Shown one piece after another: positions 35,525-47,600 of a DNA stretch of 64,000 nt. The notes under the pieces are model-generated. The model was not told where the DNA came from, did no database searches, and saw nothing but the letters and a program-made list of their open reading frames with translations. Positions within the stretch are counted from its first letter, which is position 1. Each line of letters begins with the position of its first letter. Source of the stretch: Lutraria lutraria (Eukaryota > Mollusca > Bivalvia > Venerida > Mactridae); the NCBI GenBank assembly GCA_964023205.1, contig OZ026833.1, positions 33,816,830 to 33,880,829 on the forward strand. The letters run 5' to 3'. The position numbers and the translations under genes are program-made.

Positions 35525-35665
35525 TTACATCGATTGTAGAGCAAGTTCTTACAACTTATATAAACTCCCCTTGGTAACTGCTTCCTGGATACTAACCAGT
35601 ATAGAATCGCCGAAAGGAGAAGTTATTAAGGTTCCGTTCAAATTCTGGCACTGACTTAAGACGTT
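35525..35665 (-). mobile_element. tRNA-derived SINE (family B), copy 2, 5' truncated
   Basis: The body matches 3908-4000, including CTTTCGGCG, ACTGGTTAGTATCC and TTGTAAGAACTTGCTCTACA, but the tRNA head is lost. Confidence 0.65.
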
Positions 35666-36225
35666 TACTACAGTTTCCAGTTTTTTTCGCATAGGAAAAT
35701 GAAAACTCTTCCATGTTTTTTTTTTACTTTGCATGATCATAATATATGATAACAGAAACGTTTTAAGCGAAGAAAATTTGGAGTTTTTTAAGTTATCTGC
35801 CCTTGAATTTGTATTTTTTGCTGATTTTGGGTCAATACAAGGGCAGATAATCCATAGCGAAGATAAACAAGGCCACATTTATTTTCCTTTTTATGTAGCT
35901 TACTTCTTTTTATGTTATTGTCAAAATGTCAAGAATTTGGAATGTGTGATTTTGCAATTGTTTTCTTCTTTACCTTAATCATTAAGCGTAATCGTGAAAA
36001 ATTATGAAAAAATGCACATTATGAGAAGAAACAACAACATCCATTTTAGTATCAAGTGGAAACTATATATATAAGGCTCGGCAACGTGTTTTTAACAAAA
36101 TTTCTGGCATTGACAGAAATGTACGTGAATGATAACGCGTGACAACTCTGGATAGAAATAGAGAAAAATAGACATGTTATTCTGTCGACAATGCTTTAAG
36201 TCTGAAGACAAATCCTTTGTTATTT

Positions 36226-36516
36226 GTTTATTTCATCGGCTTTTTCAACTTTATTGTGGTCATATCATGGCGGACAGTTATCCTAACCAGCTTTCCTGGA
36301 CTTCGACTATAGCTTAACCAGTACTAACCACATTCTATCCATAAGTCTCGGCCAAGCTACCCAACATGATTTAGAGATGGAGAATAATTTAACATAGGAT
36401 GTAATATATTCAGTCACATCTGTCACGGACAGTGTGAACATCGCCAGAGGTTTGAACTTACAACCTCTCAATCATCAGACACACACTCTAACCACCGAGC
36501 AAGCCGGGCGGGCAAA
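36226..36516 (-). mobile_element. tRNA-derived SINE (family C)
   Basis: Minus-strand head TTGCTCGGTGGTTAGAGTGT with B-box AAGTTCAAACCTC, body GTTAGTACTGGTTAAGC and a 3' end near AAAGCCGATGAAAT. Confidence 0.7.
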
Positions 36517-37174
36517 TTCCTTGGTGACGCATATCTTTAGTATCTCAAATTGGCAAATCTTTGCATTTGATGCCAACTACAGTAAAAAAACGGTTACAGA
36601 GAATTCTTAGGTCGCGAATAATCTCCTTAACTAGTGCTGTAATGTATTTTCATAAATTATCACAATATAACATTTACATATGCCCCATCTACACTCTCTT
36701 CTACAACTGTTTTTATTAAATCAAGTGTTGTTTTATGTCAATTTAGAGTCGTGTCCTCTTCAACAGTTGACTAATTTTCTGTTCCAGCTTGTAAATGGGA
36801 CATTAGCGAGACTGGATGTCTTATAAATAATCAGAAACCAGATCACGAGTCAGAGCATTATGGGATATACAGAACACCACGTGTGTAGCAACGTTAAATG
36901 TCGCACCGACGCTAAATATCGCATTTGACGTTATATGTCGCAAGGCTGACGCTAAATGTCGCAACCAACGCTAAATGTCGTAAAACCGATTGACGCTATA
37001 TGTCGCATCTGTAACGCCAAAAGTCGCAACAAATAGTACTGACGCTATTTGTCGCAACGTCAATGCTAAATGTCGCACTCCTTTATCAATCTCTATAATG
37101 TTGAGTTATCGTTCCCGCTACGCTCCCAAATGACTGTTCATTCGTTCATGCTAATGTTTACCTCTACCCCCCAA

Positions 37175-37475
37175 GTAAATATGTCCGTGAAGTTAGCAGC
37201 CCAGCAGCCTAGCAGCGTGAAGATGGCAGCCCAGCAGCCTAGCAGCCCAGCAGCGTGAAGTTGGCAGCCCAGCAGCGTAATAGCATAATACATATTTCTA
37301 CAGATCAACGTCACAACAAATCAAGATAAATACTTCAGAATGCATAAAATAATGTCAGTCTGTTGTTTAAACATTAATGTCCGTGAAGTTGGCAGCCCAG
37401 CAGCCTAGCAGCGTGAAGTTGGCAGCCCAGCAGCGTAACAGCGTAATATATATTTCTACAGATAAACTTCACAAC
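37175..37475. repeat. GC-rich subrepeats inside the long-TIR transposon
   Basis: Two blocks (37180-37290 and 37377-37470) are built from GTGAAGTTGGCAGCCCAGCA and related steps, each followed by a similar TATTTCTACAGATnAAC segment. Confidence 0.75.
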
Positions 37476-39309
37476 AAATCGAACTCGGTATATTCTGTCG
37501 TGGAGTAAATGGGTTTGAATTTAGTCAATGTAATTGAGTTTGGAACATACAATGACGTTAAATGAACATCATTTGTCGCCTTTCACTGACACACACTTTT
37601 CACATGTCGAAGGTGTCAAATAATAATAGTGAAAATAAATGACAACGTCGGTTGTCATAAACAAACAACAAATAGCATTCGTGCAAGCCAATTTTAACCA
37701 TAAGAGGATCGCTATATTTTGATAAGAGTATATGTTACATCATTTCTAAAATGGGCGATTTTCAGCTACTTGAACGCTTTTGCAAGTTAATTGTAATAAA
37801 AATGCAAACCAAAACTATTGACAAATACATAAAATTACTGCAAGGTGGAAACTAATACACTTGCTAAAAGCTATTATTGAAATGTCGAAACGCAAGTTCA
37901 AATTACAGACACACGTCATGCATCCCTAGAAATCGCGTGATAAAGCAATGTTTTGGTTTACTGTCAGTTGTTTACGTGTAATTAGAGATTTCACAAAATG
38001 AATAAGCTGTTTATCAAATTGTATCTAAATTGTCACTATAAGGAAAATATAGATATTCAGTCCTGGATGAGAAAGACGTTTTTCTTTATCTGTACGACCG
38101 CGTTCATGTAATAGCAAAGAAAAACTTATTTAAACATTTCCTTAAAATTCAGAGTTTATTATTACAAGGTTTGAATAGTTTTATAGTAAAAATGTTCATA
38201 TGTTCAACAGATATAAATTGGATATACCTTGCATATTTCATGGATATCATTACTTCTATGCTTGACTAATAACAATGTTTAAGGTATTAGGATCCGAACA
38301 CTGTACCTTTCTGATGTATCTGTCCAATGCTGCACAAAATGTTAATATTACAAAAACTGAATTTCCCAATTATCATTATTTCTTTGGTAGTTATCTCGGA
38401 TACTTCAATCCATTTTACGACACATTTTTAATTTTTTGTAAGAGTTGGTGCACTTCTTGAAAAACATTAATTTCTTTTGATATTGCATGGTCATCTATAT
38501 TTTTCTTTATCAAATTATATTGATGCTGTGTTACTGCATCTTTTTACCATGAGTTTTCATTGAAATTTTTCTTATATCTTTTAAAAATGGGTAACTCTCA
38601 CAGAATTCAAGGGCTATATAAATATGGTATAATAATAATAACAAGAATTGAAAGAACGCCAGTTTTTTTAATGTCACTCCTTTTTCAAATAAATAGTCAT
38701 TGCTGTTTTTTGTACTTTACTTTGTACTAAAAGTAATTAAAAATCTAGCCTCTTACATTTATAATGCGTTTGAAATAATATCATGTCCAATAATTGATAT
38801 CGTATAAAATGTTTGAATTGTCTATATTTATGCGAATATATATATATGTATTATGTATTACTGTTTCAATTGCTATCTCATCATAGATATTTGTATGTTT
38901 CACTTTTTTAAGAAATATTGTACTCTAAACACATGTATGATTTAATTAATGAGTGTATAGTCAAAACTGTAAGTTCAATAATTGAGTTGAATCTATCTAT
39001 GCACAATGCAGCTAACAGTAACCCTATGGTAAGAAAATGTTCACATTTCTAGCATTCTTTTGGCCAATAAAAAGGGTTTTAGTGATTTGTTCTCTTTTTG
39101 TGTGTGACAAAGTATACGACATTGAACTTATCTTGACTATTTTTACCTTATATTTATGTAGAAACATATCGTTACGTACATGTAACTATAAGTTCTGAGG
39201 TTTAGTAGAAATAAAATGATTCGCTTTTCACTTGTTGTTTATTGCTGACTTTCTCTGTCTTAACTCTTTACCGTTTCATAAAAGTGCCTTTAAGACAATT
39301 GAAAACAGT

Positions 39310-39605
39310 CCCTTAATGTGGCAATTGTTCAGACTGAGTGACACGTAAGTCGATGTATGTGTTGGACGTAAGTCCTTTAAGCTTGGAATAAGAATACGAG
39401 TATACATTATAACTAAGCCAGATTGTTTTACGAGATCCTGCAGTAGGTATGACATTTTGTATATAATAGATATATCGGCGTTCCTTTAAACTTTGAACAA
39501 AGATGTCCGTCAATAAACTGGTAGGATTCGAACCATACACCTTCCTTTCTAAAGGTGAATAGTCTACCACCGGCAATCACTCCGCGTTAGTCTACCTCTT
39601 GGCCA
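39310..39605 (-). mobile_element. tRNA-like SINE inside the long-TIR transposon
   Basis: Minus strand: GCCGGTGGTAGACTATTCAC (A-box-like) and GTATGGTTCGAATCCTACCA (B-box). The body probably runs to about 39310. Confidence 0.5.
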
Positions 39606-41664
39606 TCACATCCCGTTCTGTCAACACACACACACACATGCACACACCGGCAACGGCGACATATAATAAATGCCAATATAAGAAATAAGATCCCCAATCA
39701 AGACGAGCAAATGTGATTAACTTGGGGGGATATACTATACACTAACATGAACGAATGAACAGTCATTTGGGGGCGTAGCGGTAACGATAACTCAACATTA
39801 TAGAGATTGATAAAGGAGTGCGACATTTTGCATTGACGTTGCGACAAATAGCGTCAGTACTATTTGTTGCGACTTTTGGCGTTACAGATGCGACATATAG
39901 CGTCAATCGGTTTTACGACATTTAGCGTTGGTTGCGACATTTAGCGTCAGCCTTGCGACATATAACGTCAAATGCGACATTTAGCGTCGATGCGACATTT
40001 AACGTTGCTACAACGTGGCATATGGTTAACTAGTGATGGATATTTTAACATCAGACTATTTTGTCCCCGTAAATTGAGCTACCGCTGTAGCAGGATAATT
40101 TCATGATTTAATTATCAGGGTAGGACAATGATATGTTATTAATATGACCAGATGTTCACATGCAGTGAGCTGTCAATTTCGAAGCTGATGCTTCTTTCAA
40201 TGCTTGAACCAATGGTACATGATCAAAATGAGACACTGTTTAAGTATCAAAGTGAAATCAAAGTACTGAAAGTACTTTCGGAATTTGATTTTGTTCATAT
40301 GAGACATGTCACTGGTGTTGCTGGCAACACAACAATGACTGTTAGGAGAAATCCTAAATTAGGAACTGTACAGCTGATGGATACTCATGCTTAGGAATTA
40401 ACATACACCATCTCAATATTCTGATATTCATGTGCTAAATTCCATCAACCTAGCATGATGGTTATCTAAGTTATCAGATGTTTCGAGTTTTTTATGTAGC
40501 CCATTATCCAGCCTATATTTTTCGAATCCATCGGTACCAAAATAAGCATTGTTGCTGTCGTATTTACTGATTTAATACATACCGAAAAGCTCTTCAAAAC
40601 GCTCCATTTTAATAATATATCTTGATTATGACCACATATCAATTTAAATGCACACTACAGTGTTAGAAACGAATTAAAATCGACCTATATAATTCTTTTA
40701 GTGATAATTTGGTTTTGAAGAGTTTTTCGATTTTACATGTTTTTACAGTTCCAAACTTGGAACAAAACTGACATAAACCACTATCGATTGATTAATCGTG
40801 GTTTAAGATTTTTTTTCAGAAAATATATGCAATTGGTATGTGAATTATATTCAAACTTAATATCATGATGTTGGACTATATGTTTATTGTAAAAATATAT
40901 AGCTATTCGGAAACGATGCCGATCTCGCTACGGAATATACCGACATCGCACGATTTCATCAGTTCCATTATGATCCTTCTGTCTTAACATCAAAATACCC
41001 TTCACACACTGTGAACCAACATAATAATTGCAAACTTCACAATAACTGTTATTTCTTCGCAAATGTATGTATACTCTGCACTTCGACGGGAAAACCCCAC
41101 ATTCTATTTTTAGAATTTATCCAACTATATATAGCTCTAGCCGATAGTATCGATCGATACGCGTTGTGGATATAAACCTTAACACTGATTTACATATCAT
41201 GTCAAAAAGTCACATATAAGACATACATCAATAGTAGATTAATGTAATTACATGCATACTTCTGTAGAGAAATTACTGACCTACTGAACGAAAGCCGAAA
41301 GTAGAACTATTTTATACTAAACTAGTTGGTTTCCGTCCCGAATCTTACAGCACACAATAGAGTGAGAGTGGGAACGGAAACCATGACAGTTATGGAGCTC
41401 ATGGCATTTTTGTAAGTCAATGATAGCAAAGGAATTATCAAATTCCAAAAAACCCTGAGACCAGACTCATAACTCAAATCTCGTTTTCATGAATTTATTT
41501 CAAATTAATAAGTAGTTGTGTCATCTTGTTGATGTTGTTATCTTTATCATTTATCTTGCTTACAGAATAATGTTATGTTTAAATAGTTATCTTACCTTAT
41601 CACAAGTCATGTTACTTTAGAATATTAAGAACTCAAAAATGAGATCTAAGCTGAGAGATCATCC

Positions 41665-41790
41665 TATATGGCCCACAGACGCTTGTTTAGAAAAAATTAC
41701 CCCACCCACCACGTTCGCTCTTATGACTACCAATGTACATACATACATAGTAATTTTTTCTAAACAAGCGTCTGTGATATGGCCCAGAAA
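41665..41790. repeat. Inverted repeat with 30-base arms
   Basis: ACAGACGCTTGTTTAGAAAA at 41678 is repeated in inverse at 41757-41777. The loop holds CCCCACCCACCACG, which recurs inverted at 42978-42998, indicating a dispersed element. Confidence 0.7.
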
Positions 41791-42104
41791 AAGAACTGAT
41801 TTATCACTGTATTTTCATTTATTTTGGTTGGGCTCAATTTTCGTGGTTTTTACTAAAGTGGCTATTTCGTGAGGACATAAAATTCGTGGATTTTGATTTT
41901 TGAAAGGAGTATGCCTTATCTCTGTATTTGATTTTTTGAATGAGCCGAAACACGAATTTCACGAATTTAAATCCCCAACGAAAACTAATGATTCCACAGT
42001 ATTAATATAATATAGTTATGTGTGTCCGAAAAGAATTGCATCACGAAATGTTGAATTCTATTAGAACTTAATGTAAGTCAGAGGTCAAGCCTAAATTTGA
42101 GAAT

Positions 42105-42330
42105 GACAGGGGTATCCGTGCTCGGGTGATTATGGTTCCCGACTTCCAGCCCCTCATCGCTGTGAGTTCGAAACCCATCCGGGACCAACATTCACCTGAG
42201 ATGAAACTCTCCAGCTAGTTTATGGAAGATGAGTTGTTTTGCCCAGATGTAAACGTGGGGTGATAATGCTGAAAAGTCGTCAAAATGACTCTGTCTGTTG
42301 ATGCGACGTTATACTCTAGTGAGGACAGCA
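42105..42330 (+). mobile_element. tRNA-like SINE
   Basis: GTGCTCGGGTGATTATGG (A-box-like) and CTGTGAGTTCGAAACCC (B-box), followed by a body containing GTCAAAATGACTCTGTCTG. Confidence 0.5.
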
Positions 42331-42472
42331 TTTTACTTGTAGGTAAGGGAAGAGGTATCGCTTGACTATGTGTTTTGAACTTTTGAGCCATGACAGAATA
42401 ATACACTAAATCAAATTGGGGATGTGGATATTCGGATCATAATTATGCTATTGAATAAATAGCATTCACGGA

Positions 42473-42655
42473 TACAGTACAAACTCTCCAGAGCGACCCT
42501 CTCTAGAGCAACAACCTCCCTTCAACAACCGCATGATTGTTCCCAATGTACGATTTGACTATTATCGTAACGTCTCTAAAGCAACCACTACTCAACAGCA
42601 ACATAATTTTGCTTCTCCCAAAGGGTGTATGTTGCTTTGGAGAGGGTGCACTGTA
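42473..42655. mobile_element. pogo-like MITE, copy 5 (best preserved)
   Basis: Ends TACAGTACAAACTCTCCAGA and GCTTTGGAGAGGGTGCACTG plus TA are inverted repeats with TA at both borders, as in Tc1/mariner-pogo (Tigger) derivatives. No transposase frame. Confidence 0.75.
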
Positions 42656-43057
42656 ATTGATAAGAATAATTTAGCACAACGGTATTTTAAGTGTCTGTGG
42701 CGCGGTGAGTAGAACATTATCTCAATGAACCAACAGGCATGAGTTCAATTAAAGACTGGTTCTGAATACCCATATCCCCTATTCGACTTAGTAAATCATT
42801 CTGAATAATTTCGTCACGGATCAAAACACTTAATCAAGCTATGGTGTCTGTCGAGGAACTGTTTAAATCCAAGATTCTTGATATTAATCGTCTCATCAAA
42901 CATGTAAATATATGTATACTCTTAGATCAGCGTCAGAGTTGCATCCTATATACCAGGTATTTATATGTATTGATAGTAAGACCGTGGTGGGTGGGGTATT
43001 TTTTCTGAACAAGGTCTGTTGTAATTTGGAAGAGAAAAGACCATTGAAACAAATATA

Positions 43058-43063
43058 TTTATT
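43058..43063 (-). terminator. Poly-A signal, sulfotransferase
   Basis: AATAAA on the minus strand about 400 bases after the stop codon; the nearest plausible signal. Confidence 0.45.
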
Positions 43064-43463
43064 TAATACTAGCTGCACGGTTTAGTCGAGTAAGAGACAT
43101 AGTTGTGCACAAATTTACATTGTATGTGACTAAAGGCACTCGGTAATTGTGAAAACATATACTAGTATATAGGTGTTGGCACACCGTCACTTTACTATCT
43201 TATAACAACAACTGTACAAGAGAAATGAAATGTAAATTGTAAGGCATTGAAACATTGGTTCTAATGCCTCCCTTTAAATATGATAATAATACTACGCCAC
43301 ACATATTAAATGAGACATTGGCCTGTAAAGGTCAGATATTTGATATACATATGAACAAGACAACACATAAAATTAAGATAAGTTAAGCAAATCATCAATG
43401 AATCAACATTCAACATGGAGTATTATGCGAGAGTATCGTATCAATAACATGTTCTCCAAATAT

Positions 43464-44651
43464 TCATTGGAACAACGATTTATTGTAATCGAACAATTCA
43501 AAGTCATATTTATAGACTTCGGATATTGCTGCTAACAAGTTTCCAGGAATCTTCATGTACTCTTCAAGCATCATTGTCCGTTTCTGTGATTTCGTGTCTA
43601 AGCCTTTCTTCGTTTGATCCCTAATAGTACTAAATACCATGTCTACAAATACTTCCTTAGGTTTAGATAGGAAATCTAGTTTTTCGAGTATATCTTGAGG
43701 GAATTCAGTGTCTCGATGTATATATCCGTTGTACTGGAATGTTTTCCAAAGCCTTTTAGCCACATCCATCTTCTCAAAACACCCTTTCCGTATGGCATTT
43801 TCTAGATTAAAATTGTATGTTGTAAGTGTGCGAACTTCTTCTGCTACCATATCTATTTTCGTTGTATTTTCCCGAACCTTTTCTAAATCATTTTTTGTTA
43901 GAATGTAATCTGAGTCTGTGGCAAAGGTTTCCAGTTTGCCGATGACGTCAAACTGTACGTGGCATGGGCTACATAACCGATGGACTCTTTCCCAATGTTC
44001 GTTCATAGATCCTTTTGAAGTCCTGTTCACGAACATAAGAAATTCATGAAACGTTAGATTATTTGCGCAATGAAGCTCATACTCGCTGGCGTTTTTTCGG
44101 ATATTCTTCATAATAGACAGAGCATCGGTCCTCCAAAAGTCAGGCAGAAAGAATTTATCAATAAAGGCTGACCATAGTCTAGTATATGGGTCGCGCGAAA
44201 ACATGAAGGCTTTGTTACTGATCAATGATCGAATAATAGGATTCTGTGCCGGTTTCTGTGTGATTTTAGATACTGCTCCATAATGAACAAAAGATCGGTC
44301 TATGTCAGACGGCTTATCAGTCTTTTTACCAGTTGGGTAGTCCTTGCTTACAAATCGCATGATCCTCTTCCAAAACGTACAGCCTACTTTCGGAACGATG
44401 CAGTAATTCAAATTTCTATAGCTCCAAATTCGTCCTCCGAGATTTAGATTTTTCCAGTACGGTTCATCAATATAACTTTTACATTTTTCCGTCACCCTGT
44501 TTAACGTGCCTTGCATACGTCGCATTTGCGTGCTCTGGTAATCCGACACTTTGGGGTTAAGATATTGTTCATTATTAATGCTTACTTTAGACGCATTAGT
44601 GATGTCGTTCAGCGATGTAACAGTACAGTCGCATCTTGCTTGAGTTCTAAC
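43464..44651 (-). CDS. Sulfotransferase exon 3 (catalytic domain)
   Basis: One long exon of 395 codons plus stop, acceptor TATTACAG before VRTQARCDC. It carries both PAPS-binding motifs. The open frame continues 10 codons upstream to an ATG at 44681, but the acceptor and upstream exons make that start unlikely. Confidence 0.95.
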   Translation of the reverse strand, partial: VRTQARCDCTVTSLNDITNASKVSINNEQYLNPKVSDYQSTQMRRMQGTLNRVTEKCKSYIDEPYWKNLNLGGRIWSYRNLNYCIVPKVGCTFWKRIMRFVSKDYPTGKKTDKPSDIDRSFVHYGAVSKITQKPAQNPIIRSLISNKAFMFSRDPYTRLWSAFIDKFFLPDFWRTDALSIMKNIRKNASEYELHCANNLTFHEFLMFVNRTSKGSMNEHWERVHRLCSPCHVQFDVIGKLETFATDSDYILTKNDLEKVRENTTKIDMVAEEVRTLTTYNFNLENAIRKGCFEKMDVAKRLWKTFQYNGYIHRDTEFPQDILEKLDFLSKPKEVFVDMVFSTIRDQTKKGLDTKSQKRTMMLEEYMKIPGNLLAAISEVYKYDFELFDYNKSLFQ

Positions 44652-47600
44652 CTGTAATACACGAAGCATAATCATTTTCATTTGGAAATAGAAAGAAAGA
44701 AAGAAAGAAAGAATCGAATTACAAAATAATCGTAGCCTGAGATGGTCACCGTAACATATATGAAGTTAACTCGTTCTTTAGATTTCAAAAAAATAAGCAA
44801 GATAAATAATTTATGATAACTAGTGTTTACTCCGTAATATTAATATGCATACTACATGTACATTATTATATAACTATTGGGTAAATCATCGTCGACAATA
44901 CCGTGAATCTTATTACATTTTGAGCAAAGAATAATATCTAATTCGATGACTCAGTTAGAATCACACTCGCATCGCAAATGCGACTGAACCAAGCAGTCAT
45001 ACATTCAACCACATATGTATTTAGCTGTAACACTCCCCACCTGTCCACGCGAAAACTGAAGGTTTTGTTAATATCCCGGATGAATTGATTGTCATTGTAT
45101 TAAAGACAATTACTGAATACTTAAGGAAAATGTCTGCGGTCAGTTTTTTTAAAAATTACATGTACTTACTAAATCACTCCCAATAATGCTGTTTCTTAAA
45201 GTCCATCTGGTTTGATCTGTGAATTCTGAAAGTACACACAGTATTATTTATTATGTATTATGTTAAATGCATGTGGAAATAATGTGCTCAATGTGGCTGG
45301 AAGCATACATAGGAACACGGTCAAAGTGAAAGGTCCTATTATTACTCACTGTACACACATCTAATCACAGTACAACCTCTCCAGAGCGGCCATTTCTAAT
45401 GCAACAACCTCCCTTCAACAAAAGCAAGATTTACGATTTGACTAGTTTACCTCGCTAGAGCAACAACTTCTCGACAACAACAACATTGTATTGCTACTCC
45501 TAAAGGATGTTGCTTTGGAGAAGATACACTGTATGTTCAGTATAAGGATGGGCACATTACAGATTCTGAAGCATAATGAAGTTTACAACAAGCACATACA
45601 TGATAGTTTTGGAAAAGTTTATGCTTTACAATTGTCACATTTACATTTGAAGTTGTCCAAAAATTCAAAATTGAACAATATATTTATAGGCAAGAGAGTT
45701 CAGAAGCTATACTGAACCCCCAAAGCATATTATCCAACACTATGCACATGTGAGTTCTTTAGCCATATTTGATATATCTGTTCCACTTGGATACACCAGA
45801 ATGAACAACTTGTAATTTAGCAATTTCACAATCTGTATTTCATAAACATTTATTTATGTTGATTTTGTTCATTTAAGCATGACTGTGTCGATAAATCGCA
45901 TTTTATATTGTGGGGGTTATACATTTTGTTCAGTGTAATTTACCTGAATAAATAATTTATCCTGAAATAAGAACAAGAGTGCCGCAAGCGGTGTCACCGC
46001 TCGTCTGTTCACCGTCTCCATGATATCTACCCGCCTATGGAGTTTCATGTTGCTAGGTATAGTACCTCTTATGGTTTCTGAGTAAAGTTTTTTTTGCACA
46101 TACGCTGACGCAGACGACGCAGTAATCATAATAGCTCGACTTTTCTTCGGAAACAGACGAGCTAAAATGTTCATTTTGAGATCAACATAAATTGTGTGTG
46201 TTTGGGAAAAACAATTATTTATACAAAGTAGGAAGAAGCGTATACGGGACATGATCGTAACAATTAATGCATTTGTATTTATATTCGAAAGATGAAATTA
46301 TGATGTATAGAAAGAACGAGATAATTATTATGTGTGACAGAATTGCTTGCTGCTCAAGAGAGGGCTGCTCTCGAGTGATTGTACTGTATGTATGCATATA
46401 CATGATAAGTGGGTTTTGGTCCGTGTTGTCATTTTAAGCCTTAATCCCTATATTGTGTGAGACCCGTATGTTCTCAACATGCTATATGTGTCAATAGTCA
46501 TACGTGTATGTTTTCTGTATCAATCACCTTTGGTTTTATATGTTATTATAATGTAAGTCATACAATTACTTGCTCTGTTCGATAAACGTAAACATAAAAC
46601 AAGTAATACGTATTATAATACCTTTCCCTAGTATTCTATATGCTTTGTTTGTTCTTAGTAAACATGCAATAGGACTATAAACGTTTACATGATTTATATG
46701 TAAAAAAGTCATATGAGTGTTGCATATTTTTTCGACAAACGAGGAGGTATCCTCATGAAAGCTTAAATTAGAAAACAATACTCCAGCATGTAGGGGAACA
46801 TTGGAGTGTGTGCTTATAAGTGTAGAAACATTGTGACAATACTATTCATTACCACTTACAGTGTGGACAACCCACGTGACTTTTGCCGTTACAAATGGGT
46901 ATTGCGGGAAGCATTTCTGTCGGTTAGCAGGAGAAAAATAAGCTGTACGTATTCTATTCCAAAACCGATTTTCACGAAACATACTGCATGCTAAGCGGAA
47001 AATGTGCATGTTCAATGTATAGAATTCAATTCTTTGTATAGTGTACACTTTTCTGTAGCATTTGCACCAACTTCCGCGAAACAATTGTTTAACATTTGGG
47101 TATTGCGGGAATCCAGTGTATTTTTCAATAAAGTATACGGATTTTCAGCCATTCAAAGCTACCAACATATAAGCCGGGAGTTCCACACATTGTATTGCTA
47201 TTATTTATGAAATGTTAAGCATTGTCGTGCCCTTTATCAGGCAGAAATTCTTAAAAAAGTATTTATGCTGATGCGGGAAGCTGATTTTGTAATGCTCTTG
47301 CGGGAAGTTTGAGAACTTTGACAATTCGAAACTTCCAACGCATGTTATAAACTTCCCATGTTATTGCAACGCAGTACAAAATGTTAACTCGTATAATTAT
47401 ATAGTGCAACGTGTGGGCAACTCAACACGCTAACAGAAAATGTATACTTTTACTACTTTTAAAGATATTTTAAACTCACTATTCATGATTTTTCAATCGA
47501 AAAATGGTCAAATTTTACAAAAAGACAAACAGTCGTAAAGCCGCAGCGTGTATGCCGTTATAGATGTACAGAATGGAACTGTTGAATTATTGACAAAACT

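Larger units (their letters stand above)
36884..40012. mobile_element. 3.13-kb DNA transposon with 273-bp terminal inverted repeats
   Basis: Outer ends TGTAGCAACGTTAAATGTCG are exact inverted repeats. The repeats run inward to about 37156 and from about 39740 with only scattered differences. A 5-bp target duplication ACGTG flanks the element (36879-36883 and 40013-40017). Each arm holds about nine variants of GACGCTAAATGTCGCA. The interior has no transposase-like frame, so the copy is non-autonomous. Long arms starting TGT suggest a Ginger/TDD-type origin, but the family is not established. Confidence 0.85.

Noticed and set aside
37000..39700. Transposase gene inside the long-TIR element
   Set aside because: All frames are short and AT-driven with no catalytic motif; the copy is non-autonomous.
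43708..43908. Plus-strand ORF opposite the sulfotransferase
   Set aside because: Antisense shadow of a well-supported catalytic exon.
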